Positions 1 to 5,935 of a stretch of DNA of 9,337 nucleotides are shown here, piece by piece. The notes under the pieces were generated by a model. That model saw only the letters and a list, made by a program, of their open reading frames with translations. It was not told the DNA's origin and searched no databases. This stretch comes from Acidobacteriota bacterium (GTDB lineage: Bacteria > Acidobacteriota > Vicinamibacteria > Vicinamibacterales > SCN-69-37). The position numbers and the translations under genes were made by a program. Positions within the stretch are counted from its first letter, which is position 1, and each line of letters opens with the position of its first letter. The DNA is taken from NCBI GenBank assembly GCA_024653875.1, contig JANLHE010000286.1, positions 1 to 9,337 on the forward strand, given 5' to 3'.

Positions 1-248
1 TGGATGCGGTTGCCCGACACGATGACGTTCATCGGCCCGTAGGGGGGCGCGCCCGTGCCGTCGATGATCATCACGTTGCGGATGACCATCCGGTTAAACG
101 GCCCCGCGCCTTCGTTCGGCCGGCGCGCCGGGGCCGGATTCAGTCCGCCCTGCGCCTCCACGGGCATCGGCTGCACCCACGACCAGGTCGCCACGGCCAC
201 ACCGACGCACAGACCACTGAGTAGCAGGGATCGCCAACGCTTTGTCAT
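1..248 (-). CDS. Exported amidohydrolase, N-terminal part (runs off the left edge)
   Basis: The first 82 codons of a minus-strand gene are present. The start at 248 is fixed by AGGAGG five bases upstream; an ATG slightly further upstream (253) is followed at once by a stop. Residues 1-33 form a Sec-type signal peptide: basic MTKRWR, a hydrophobic stretch at about 8-25, and a likely cleavage near VEAQ. A short proline- and glycine-rich linker follows, then residues about 54-82 carry MVIRNVMIIDGTGAPP and a strand ending in NRI. That is the opening beta-sandwich of metal-dependent amidohydrolases of the imidazolonepropionase-like type, where IDGTG is characteristic. The metal-binding HxH and the rest of the barrel lie outside the window, so substrate cannot be judged. 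It lies 48 bp downstream of the epimerase gene on the same strand and may be cotranscribed with it. Confidence 0.7.
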   Translation of the reverse strand, partial: MTKRWRSLLLSGLCVGVAVATWSWVQPMPVEAQGGLNPAPARRPNEGAGPFNRMVIRNVMIIDGTGAPPYGPMNVIVSGNRI

Positions 249-253
249 CACAT

Positions 254-259
254 CCTCCT
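254..259 (-). promoter_or_regulatory. Shine-Dalgarno AGGAGG for the amidohydrolase
   Basis: On the minus strand AGGAGG ends five bases before the ATG at 248. It is a perfect ribosome binding site and decides the start of this truncated gene. Confidence 0.75.
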
Positions 260-279
260 CACGGCACCGCCAGACGCGG

Positions 280-293
280 CGCCGGCTCCGGCG
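280..293. repeat. Small GC-only inverted repeat between epimerase and amidohydrolase genes
   Basis: CGCCGG and CCGGCG flank a 2-nt centre, in the 48-bp gap after the epimerase stop. There is no T-run on either side, so it is not a convincing intrinsic terminator. At most it is a weak pause or mRNA-stability hairpin. Confidence 0.3.
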
Positions 294-296
294 GGA

Positions 297-1208
297 TTAT
301 CGCACCGCGTCGCGCATCGCGGTGGCAATTTCAGGGAACTGGAAGGTGAATCCGGCTTCAAGCGCCCGGCGAGGCACCACCCGTTGACCCGCGAGCAACG
401 CCGGGCCGGCCATCTCGCCCACGATGATCTTCAGGGCGAACCCAGGTACGGGCAGCCAGCTCGGCCGCCCCAATGCGGCGCCCAGGGCGCGCGAAAAGTC
501 CGCGTTGGTGGCCGGTTGCGGGGCCGTGGCGTTAAACACGCCGGCCGCGTCCTCGTGGCGGAGCAGCCACACGACCAACTCCACCCAGTCGCTGCGGTGA
601 ATCCACGACATGACCTGACGCCCGGACCCGATCGGACCGCCGACAAAGAAGCGGAATGGCGGGATCAGTTTCTGCAGCGCGCCGCCATCCCTGGCCAGCA
701 CCACGCCGGTGCGAATGATGATCACCCGGCAGTCCAGGGCCGATGCGGCGTGCGCTTCCGCCTCCCAGTCCACGGCCAGCGTGGACAGGAAATCCGATCC
801 GGGCGGCGCGGACTCGTCGAGCGCTGGTCCGTCGTCCGGCTGCGGGCCGTAAAACCCAATCGCCGATCCGGTAAGGAACACCTTTGGGCGAACCGTCGCG
901 GATCGGATGGCCGCCACCAGGGCGCGTGTGGCATCCACGCGGCTTCCCCGCAGTAACTGCTTCCGCGCGGCACTCCACCGCTGGTCCGCGATGCCGGCGC
1001 CGGCCAGGTTGACGACCGCATCGGCGCCATCGATGACGGCATGCCAGCCGCCGGGCTCCTCGTCGGCCTCCCACGTCACGTGACGGATGCCACGGTCCTC
1101 CCGTGCCGGCCCCCGCGTGAGCACCACGACCTCATGCCCCTTCGCCAGCAATTCGCGCGCAAGGGAACGTCCAAGAAATCCGGAGCCGCCGACGATGACG
1201 ATCTTCAT
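297..1208 (-). CDS. TIGR01777 family epimerase-like SDR oxidoreductase (YfcH/SulA type)
   Basis: This 303-residue protein is full length for the TIGR01777 family of extended short-chain dehydrogenases. The N-terminal Rossmann motif GGSGFLG is at residues 7-13, after the strand MKIVIV. NLAGAGI (67-73) is the usual NAD(P)-contact strand, and TGSAIGFYG (113-121) is the family's active-site region with the SDR tyrosine. SWIHRSD (201-207) and GVFNATAP (223-230) are typical of the family. The C-terminal ~50 residues (about 250-297, with LLAGQRVVPRRALEAGF) match the DUF1731 domain. Physiological substrates of this family are mostly unknown, so no reaction is assigned. The start has AAGGAGGG three bases upstream. 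It follows the MFS gene in the same orientation and, notably, in the same reading frame, with an octamer array between them. Confidence 0.88.
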   Translation of the reverse strand: MKIVIVGGSGFLGRSLARELLAKGHEVVVLTRGPAREDRGIRHVTWEADEEPGGWHAVIDGADAVVNLAGAGIADQRWSAARKQLLRGSRVDATRALVAAIRSATVRPKVFLTGSAIGFYGPQPDDGPALDESAPPGSDFLSTLAVDWEAEAHAASALDCRVIIIRTGVVLARDGGALQKLIPPFRFFVGGPIGSGRQVMSWIHRSDWVELVVWLLRHEDAAGVFNATAPQPATNADFSRALGAALGRPSWLPVPGFALKIIVGEMAGPALLAGQRVVPRRALEAGFTFQFPEIATAMRDAVR

Positions 1209-1210
1209 AG

Positions 1211-1218
1211 CCCTCCTT
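1211..1218 (-). promoter_or_regulatory. Shine-Dalgarno AAGGAGGG for the epimerase gene
   Basis: On the minus strand AAGGAGGG ends two bases before the ATG at 1208. It begins three bases after the end of the octamer array, so array length changes would alter the sequence immediately 5' of the ribosome binding site but not the site itself. Confidence 0.65.
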
Positions 1219-1220
1219 GC

Positions 1221-1292
1221 GGGACCCCAGGACCCCAGGACCCCAGGACCCCAGGACCCCAGGACCTCAGGACCTCAGGACCCCAGGACCTC
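1221..1292. repeat. Octanucleotide tandem array, nine units of AGGACCYC
   Basis: Nine contiguous 8-bp units read on the plus strand: one GGGACCCC (1221), four AGGACCCC (1229-1260), two AGGACCTC (1261-1276), one AGGACCCC and one AGGACCTC (1285-1292). The T-variant units create TGA on the minus strand when followed by A, and one of these (1277-1275) is the stop codon of the MFS gene. The last residues VLGS of that protein are repeat-encoded. Eight is not a multiple of three, so unit gain or loss shifts frame. The variant units suggest the array is old enough to have diverged. Confidence 0.95.
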
Positions 1293-2561
1293 CTGTTGTC
1301 CCTTCTTCACGTCCACGAACCACAATACCGCCATACCCGTCACGAAGAAGACCAGCATCGAGATGATGCCCGTGCGACTTGAGCCGCTGCCGGCAAGCAC
1401 CGCGAACAGCGCCGGGCCCAGGATGCCGGCGTAGCGTTCGAAGACGCCGAAGAAGGCGAAGAACTCGGATGACTTGTCCTTGGGTACCATGCTCGCGAAC
1501 AGCGAGCGGCTCAGGGCCTGCGTGCCGCCCTGCACCATGCCCACCGTGATCGCCAGCGCAAAGAACTCCCAGGCAGTGGTCATGCGATACGCGAAGATCG
1601 TGATCCCCACGTAGACCAGCAAGCCCAGGAACACGCTCCGTTTGGCACCGATGCGGCTGGCGAGCATCCCGAAGAGGAACGAGCACGGCACGCCAATGAA
1701 CTGCACCAGCAGGAGCGCGGTGATGAGCGATCCGGTGTCAATACCGATGTCCGCGCCGTAGTACGTGGCGACGCGGATGATGGTCTGGATGCCATCGTTA
1801 TACAGGAAGAAGGCGATGAGCATGAGCATCGCCTGCCGATAGCGCTTCAGCGTCTTGAACGTGTGGCCCAATTGGCGGAATGCTTCCGCGAGCGAACCGG
1901 CAAACGTCGTTGCGCGGCTGGGCCGATCGATACAAGGCTCCGCCACGCGCCGGAACAATGGAATCGAAAACGCGAGCCACCAGACACCAACAGACACAAG
2001 GGAAAGCCGCGTGGCCACGCCCGCGTCCGGCAGGCCGAACCATGCCGGCTGCTGGATCATCAGAAGGTTGATGGCGAGCAGCGAGCCGCCGCCGATGTAC
2101 CCGATCGCATAGCCCGCGGTCGAAACGCGATCGATGTTGGACGAGGTTGTCAGGAACGGCAGCAGGGACTCGTAAAACACGATGCTGCCCGCCACCGCGA
2201 TATTACCGATGACAAACAGGATCAGCGCCAGCGTCCAGTCGCCCTCGCGAATCCACCACATGCCGACGCAGGCCGCCACGCCGATGGCCACGAAGATGCC
2301 AAGGAGCGTCTTTTTGATTGGTTTGGCGTCCGCCAGCGCGCCCAGGACCGGCGCGACAAGCGCCATCGCCACGATGGCCAGCGTCGAGGCCCAGTAGAAC
2401 CGGCTTTGCGCCACCGCGTCGTCAAGGCCGACGGCAGCGACGCGGCTGTAGTAGATAGGGAAGACGCCCGCGATGACCGTGGTCTGAAACGCCGAGTTGG
2501 CCCAGTCGTACATGGCCCACGCGCGGAGGTCGGGCCGATCCAGGCCAAGGCGTTTCAGCAC
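1275..2561 (-). CDS. UMF1/Atg22-like MFS transporter
   Basis: From the GTG start at 2561 the protein has 428 residues, the usual size for bacterial UMF1-family MFS permeases (Atg22-like, MFS_1 fold). The hallmark RAWAMYDWANSAF sits at about residues 13-25, followed by a first membrane helix with TTVIAGVFPIYY. About eleven to twelve hydrophobic helices can be read, including an internal cytoplasmic loop at the middle (RRVAEPCIDRPSRATT) and the loop GMLASRIGAKRS in the second half, the MFS loop equivalent. The substrate is not known; relatives are only loosely tied to amino-acid or vacuolar efflux. The longer reading to 2675 overlaps modA's signal-peptide codons and adds a basic, non-family tail, so the GTG is preferred, although it has no good ribosome binding site. 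The final residues and stop codon lie inside the octamer array. Confidence 0.85.
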   Translation of the reverse strand: MLKRLGLDRPDLRAWAMYDWANSAFQTTVIAGVFPIYYSRVAAVGLDDAVAQSRFYWASTLAIVAMALVAPVLGALADAKPIKKTLLGIFVAIGVAACVGMWWIREGDWTLALILFVIGNIAVAGSIVFYESLLPFLTTSSNIDRVSTAGYAIGYIGGGSLLAINLLMIQQPAWFGLPDAGVATRLSLVSVGVWWLAFSIPLFRRVAEPCIDRPSRATTFAGSLAEAFRQLGHTFKTLKRYRQAMLMLIAFFLYNDGIQTIIRVATYYGADIGIDTGSLITALLLVQFIGVPCSFLFGMLASRIGAKRSVFLGLLVYVGITIFAYRMTTAWEFFALAITVGMVQGGTQALSRSLFASMVPKDKSSEFFAFFGVFERYAGILGPALFAVLAGSGSSRTGIISMLVFFVTGMAVLWFVDVKKGQQEVLGS

Positions 2562-2575
2562 CGGCGCAATATGAC
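2562..2575. promoter_or_regulatory. 14-bp divergent start region of modA and the MFS gene
   Basis: Only 14 bp separate the proposed GTG of the MFS gene (minus) from the ATG of modA (plus). Neither start has a good Shine-Dalgarno sequence, and any promoter must lie in the opposing coding sequence. The only AT-rich spot is CAATATGACATGAT at 2567-2580. If the modA start is 2591 instead, the gap is 29 bp. No clear ModE operator or -35/-10 pair is visible. Confidence 0.3.
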
Positions 2576-3376
2576 ATGATCCGGGCTCCGATGCGACTGG
2601 CCCGTGACATAGGTGCGCTCGTGGTGGCCGCAATCGCCATGGCGGGCTGCGCGACCGCGTGTGCGGCTGCTCCATCGCCGCCGGCCATTGCCGCCGCCTC
2701 CGATCTGAGCTTCGCGCTCACGGAGATCGCGGACCAGTTCGCGCGTGACGATGGCGATCGCGTGAATTTGGTGTTCGGTTCATCCGGCGTCCTGACCCGG
2801 CAGATCCGCGACGGCGCGCCCTTCGAGCTGTTCCTGTCGGCCGACGACACCTTTGTTGATCAGTTGGCGACCGCAGGCCTTACACGCGATCGCGGTGTGC
2901 CCTACGCCCTCGGGCGCATCGTTTTGTTCGCGCCGGCAGGGTCGCCGCTCGTTCCTGCCGATGGGCTCGACGGACTGGGCAGACTGTTCCGCGACGGTCA
3001 GGCGGGCCGCGTGGCGATCGCCAATCCCGAACACGCGCCGTACGGCCGCGCCGCCGAAGCGGCGCTGCGCGCTCACGGTCTCTGGGATGCCGTCTCGCCG
3101 CACGTGGTGCTGGGCGAAAACGTGTCGCAGGCCGCGCAGTTCGCGACGACCGGCAGTACCATCGGCGGCATCATCGCGTATTCGCTGGCGCTGGCGCCGC
3201 CGCTGAAGGACCGGGGCACCTACGCTCTCATCCCCGCCGGCGATCACCCGCCGCTGCGGCAGCAGATGGTGTTGCTGAAACGCGCCGGCGCGGTGGCCGA
3301 TCGGTTCTATCGTTATCTGCAGGAGCCAGCGGCCCGCGCGATTCTGCGGCGGTACGGGTTCGCGATTCCGGATTAG
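2576..3376 (+). CDS. modA: Molybdate ABC transporter, periplasmic substrate-binding protein
   Basis: This 266-residue exported protein binds molybdate (or tungstate) and delivers it to ModB. Residues 1-32 are a signal peptide with a hydrophobic stretch at 12-24; AMAG followed by Cys25 is a near-lipobox, so it may be a lipoprotein, though Met at -3 is atypical. The ligand-pocket residues known from E. coli ModA can be placed by spacing: Ser42 (AASDLS), Ser70 (FGSSG), Ala154 (PEHAPYG), Val183 (GENVSQ) and Tyr202 (IIAYS). The conserved APFELFLSAD follows the second serine loop. ATG at 2591 (Met6) is an equally good start and gives a more standard signal peptide. It is first in modABC, six bases before modB. 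Tungstate specificity cannot be excluded from sequence alone. Confidence 0.93.
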   Translation: MIRAPMRLARDIGALVVAAIAMAGCATACAAAPSPPAIAAASDLSFALTEIADQFARDDGDRVNLVFGSSGVLTRQIRDGAPFELFLSADDTFVDQLATAGLTRDRGVPYALGRIVLFAPAGSPLVPADGLDGLGRLFRDGQAGRVAIANPEHAPYGRAAEAALRAHGLWDAVSPHVVLGENVSQAAQFATTGSTIGGIIAYSLALAPPLKDRGTYALIPAGDHPPLRQQMVLLKRAGAVADRFYRYLQEPAARAILRRYGFAIPD

Positions 3377-3382
3377 AAGCCG

Positions 3383-4051
3383 ATGGAGTGGTCAGCGTTC
3401 AGCGTGTCGCTTTGGCTGGCGGTGGGGACCGTGGTGGTCCTGCTGCCGTGTGGCGTGTGGCTCGGACATGCGCTGGCCGTGCGCCCGTTCAGGGGCGCGC
3501 GAGTGGTGGAGGCGCTGGTCGCGGTGCCGCTCGTGCTGCCGCCGACCGTCCTCGGCTTCTATCTGCTCGTGACGTTTGGCGCCAGGTCCCCGCTTGGCAT
3601 TGCCTTTGAGCAGTTGATTGGGTCTCCGCTCGCGTTCTCGTTTCAGGGGTTGTTGCTGGCCTCGGCCATCGCGAACATCCCGTTTGTCGTGCAGCCCATC
3701 CAGCGCGGTTTTGAGGCCGTGCCGATTGACGTGCGCGAGGCGGCCGCGTGTTGCGGCCTCACCCCGTGGCAGCGCTTCGTTCGCATCGAAGTGCCGCTGG
3801 CCTGGCCCGGGATCATGATGGCGGCCGTGCTGACCTTTGCGCATACCCTCGGTGAATTCGGCGTGGTGCTGATGGTGGGTGGCAACATTCCCGGCGAAAC
3901 GCGCACGGCGAGCATCGCGATCTATGACCGCATGCAGGCCTTCGACGACCGCGGCGCGGGGATGATGGCCGGCACGCTGCTCGTGGTGGCGGTGCTGGCC
4001 CTGATGCTCACCACCCGCCTGGGTCGGAAGATCGGGAGCCGCCATGGCTGA
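3383..4051 (+). CDS. modB: Molybdate ABC transporter, permease subunit
   Basis: This 222-residue integral membrane protein is normal length for ModB. About five to six hydrophobic helices are visible: residues 8-28, 40-65 (VPLVLPPTVLGFYLLV), 84-104, 140-165 and 196-212. The EAA loop that docks onto the ATPase is clear at about 117-140, reading DVREAAACCGLTPWQRF and then the conserved PLAWPG. GETRTASIAIYD (172-183) is typical of ModB. It forms the homodimeric channel for molybdate. The gene starts six bases after modA and its TGA overlaps modC by eight bases, so translation of modB and modC is probably coupled. The ribosome binding site is weak, perhaps AGAAG. Confidence 0.94.
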   Translation: MEWSAFSVSLWLAVGTVVVLLPCGVWLGHALAVRPFRGARVVEALVAVPLVLPPTVLGFYLLVTFGARSPLGIAFEQLIGSPLAFSFQGLLLASAIANIPFVVQPIQRGFEAVPIDVREAAACCGLTPWQRFVRIEVPLAWPGIMMAAVLTFAHTLGEFGVVLMVGGNIPGETRTASIAIYDRMQAFDDRGAGMMAGTLLVVAVLALMLTTRLGRKIGSRHG

Positions 4052-5150
4052 TCGCGCGCTCACCGTGTCGCTCCGGCAAGCCGGGCCCATTCCGCTCCAT
4101 GTGGCCTTCAGCTGCGCGCCCGGCGACCTGCTGGCGATCTTTGGTCCCTCCGGCAGCGGCAAGACGACGATCCTCAGGACGATCGCCGGGCTGTACGAAC
4201 CGGGCGATGCGAAGGTGGTGGTCGGGGGCGAGACATGGCTCGATACCGCCGGAGGCATCTCAAGGCCGCCGCACCGCCGCGCGGTGGGACTGGTGTTCCA
4301 GGAATACGCCTTGTTCCCGCACATGACGGCGCTCGCCAACGTGATGACCGCGCTTGGGCACCGGCCGGCGGGCGAACGGTGTGAGCGCGCCGAGCAACTG
4401 CTGCACCGCGTGCATCTGGCCGACCATCTGGACCGGCGGCCCGCCGCCCTCTCGGGCGGCGAACGCCAGCGTGTGGCGCTGGCCCGGGCGTTGGCCCGTG
4501 AGCCCAGCGTGCTGCTGCTCGACGAGCCGTTCGCGGCCGTGGACGGCGTGGTTCGACGGCACCTGCAGGACACACTCGAGGAACTGCGGGCGACGCTCGA
4601 CGTGCCGGTGGTGCTGGTGACGCACGATTTTGACGACGTGGTGCGGCTGGCGACGCACCTGCTGATGGTGCAGGGCGGATCCAGCGTGGCCATGGGAGCG
4701 CTTCCGGACTTGATGAGCCGCCCCGATCTGGACGCCCTGGGCGCGTCGGCGGGATTCGGGAGCCTGTTCGAAGCGGTCGTGTCGCGCGTCGATCCGGAGG
4801 ATGGCCTTGTCGACCTCGCGTTTGACGGTGGCACGTTGCGGGCGTCGGCGCGAGGCGTGGCCCAGGGCGATCGGGTGCGCGCGCGTGTGCCGGCCCGGGA
4901 GGTCATCCTGGCCACTGAAGCGCCGAGCGGCCTCAGCCTCCACAACACGCTCAGCGGCGTGGTGACCGGCACGCACTATGCGCCGGATTCCGATCACGTA
5001 GTGGTGCAGTTGACGGTGGGTGGCGTGCGGTTGCTGGCGGAGGTGACGCCGGACGCCGTTGCGCGGTTGGCAATCGCGCCCGGCGCCCGGCTCCATCTGC
5101 TCATTGCACCGGTGTCGGTGCGGTGCTGGCCGGCGACTGTGCGCGTGTAG
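4044..5150 (+). CDS. modC: Molybdate ABC transporter, ATP-binding subunit
   Basis: This 368-residue ATPase powers molybdate import. It carries Walker A GPSGSGKTT (34-42), the Q-loop glutamine in VFQEYALFPHM (Gln86), the ABC signature LSGGERQR (136-143), Walker B VLLLDEP (156-162) and the H-loop histidine in VTHDF (His194). The C-terminal part from about 235, ending in a segment at 296-359 starting GLSLHNTLSG, matches the Mop/TOBE regulatory domain that binds oxyanion in ModC proteins. The start has GGGAG five bases upstream and overlaps the end of modB. The stop codon TAG (5148-5150) is part of the left arm of a cloverleaf inverted repeat, so the element directly defines the end of the protein. 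Confidence 0.95.
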   Translation: MADRALTVSLRQAGPIPLHVAFSCAPGDLLAIFGPSGSGKTTILRTIAGLYEPGDAKVVVGGETWLDTAGGISRPPHRRAVGLVFQEYALFPHMTALANVMTALGHRPAGERCERAEQLLHRVHLADHLDRRPAALSGGERQRVALARALAREPSVLLLDEPFAAVDGVVRRHLQDTLEELRATLDVPVVLVTHDFDDVVRLATHLLMVQGGSSVAMGALPDLMSRPDLDALGASAGFGSLFEAVVSRVDPEDGLVDLAFDGGTLRASARGVAQGDRVRARVPAREVILATEAPSGLSLHNTLSGVVTGTHYAPDSDHVVVQLTVGGVRLLAEVTPDAVARLAIAPGARLHLLIAPVSVRCWPATVRV

Positions 5151-5198
5151 GGCGTCCCTTCAGGGGCGCCAATTGGCGCGGCTAAAGCCACGCCCTAC
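5147..5198. repeat. 52-nt perfect cloverleaf inverted repeat (REP-like element)
   Basis: An outer 9-bp stem, GTAGGGCGT (5147-5155) with ACGCCCTAC (5190-5198), encloses three hairpins that abut without a spare base. These are CCCT-TC-AGGG (5156-5165), the 14-bp palindrome GCGCCAATTGGCGC (5166-5179) and GGCT-AA-AGCC (5180-5189). Every base is in a stem or a hairpin centre. The element fills nearly the whole gap between two convergent genes and contributes modC's stop. It resembles the dispersed palindromic elements common in GC-rich bacteria. A bidirectional termination role is possible, but there is no T-run. Confidence 0.85.
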
Positions 5199-5200
5199 GC

Positions 5201-5935
5201 TCATTTCACCAGCCGCAGGTCTCCACTGAACGACTTGAAGCGCAGGAGGCGCCCCGGCCCTCCGGGAAGCTCCGCCCGCACGTTGCGCCGGCTGGACGAC
5301 CGCAGCGACACGGGATACGCGGCGTCGAAGTGTCCACTGAAGCTGTTGAACTCCACATCACCCTTGGCGTTCTCGGCCAGGCGCACGCGCATCGTGCCGC
5401 TGAACGTTTCCACCTCCAGCTCGGGGGAGGTCCCCTGGCCAATCGCATCAACCTCGACGTCGCCGGAGAACGTCTTGAGCCGCTGCGGACCCATGACGCC
5501 CGTGATCGTGACGTTGCTTGAGAACGTATCGATCTCGAGCCTGGCGTCCAACGGAACCTGAATCTCAAAGTCCGTTTCGATGATGTTGCTGCGACCGGCG
5601 ATGTTCCAGCGGCGTGATTCCTCGCGGTCGCGCTTGTTCGCCTCGACCGTGATGGTGGATCCCGACGACTCGACTACCAGCTGGATCTCCTTCAACCGGC
5701 TGGCCTCGCCGCGACGCACGGCCTTCATCACGAAGTTCCGCCCGGAGCCTCCGGTGATGCGGACCTCGCCGGAGAAATTGTTGAGCTTCAACGTGCCGCC
5801 GCTGGGGAATGGGAGTGTGCGATCGACGGTTTCCGTCTGGCGCTGCGCCCAGGCCGGCACGGGGAGCACGAGCATGGCGAGCGCTGCGGCGCCGATAACA
5901 GCCAGGAATGAACGGCAAAGGTGGAGGCGGGTCAT
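5201..5935 (-). CDS. Secreted DUF4097-family beta-helix protein, FSG-repeat type
   Basis: This 244-residue protein has a clear Sec signal peptide: hydrophobic stretch at 10-28, cleavage after AWA at residue 30. The mature part is a DUF4097-like right-handed beta-helix or beta-solenoid, with recurring corner motifs: NFSG at 53-56, TFSS 137-140, TFSG 155-158, TFSG 177-180, SFSG 198-201 and SFSG 235-238. Each is followed by alternating hydrophobic residues, such as GEVRI and GDVEV. Spacing of about 18-22 residues fits one helical turn. There is no catalytic motif; function is unknown, and a structural or envelope role is a guess. It overlaps the upstream DUF4097 gene by four bases (ATGA), so translation is coupled. 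It converges on modC. Confidence 0.82.
   Translation of the reverse strand: MTRLHLCRSFLAVIGAAALAMLVLPVPAWAQRQTETVDRTLPFPSGGTLKLNNFSGEVRITGGSGRNFVMKAVRRGEASRLKEIQLVVESSGSTITVEANKRDREESRRWNIAGRSNIIETDFEIQVPLDARLEIDTFSSNVTITGVMGPQRLKTFSGDVEVDAIGQGTSPELEVETFSGTMRVRLAENAKGDVEFNSFSGHFDAAYPVSLRSSSRRNVRAELPGGPGRLLRFKSFSGDLRLVK

Noticed and set aside
280..293. Hairpin as an intrinsic terminator for the epimerase gene
   Set aside because: The stem is only 6 bp and no T-run follows on either strand.
384..956. A 190-codon plus-strand open frame opposite the epimerase gene
   Set aside because: It is a shadow of a clear TIGR01777-family gene and has no domain of its own.
1221..1292. The plus-strand peptide GPQDPRTPGPQDPR-type repeat as a real protein
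   Set aside because: It comes from reading the octamer array in a shadow frame opposite the MFS and epimerase genes.
1863..2579. A 238-codon plus-strand open frame opposite the MFS gene
   Set aside because: Composition is Arg/His/Gln-rich shadow sequence; the opposite strand encodes a coherent membrane protein.
2562..2675. Upstream extension of the MFS protein to an ATG at 2675
   Set aside because: The extra 38 residues are basic and Pro-rich, overlap the modA signal-peptide region, and precede the point where UMF1 proteins normally begin.
3392..4972. A 526-codon open frame on the minus strand opposite modB and modC
   Set aside because: It is antisense to two well-supported transporter genes, rich in Arg, Ser and Thr, and shows no domain. 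Long shadow frames are expected at this GC content.
5147..5198. The cloverleaf as a tRNA gene
   Set aside because: It is only 52 nt, its hairpin loops are 2-4 nt, and there is no anticodon loop, T-loop sequence or acceptor CCA.
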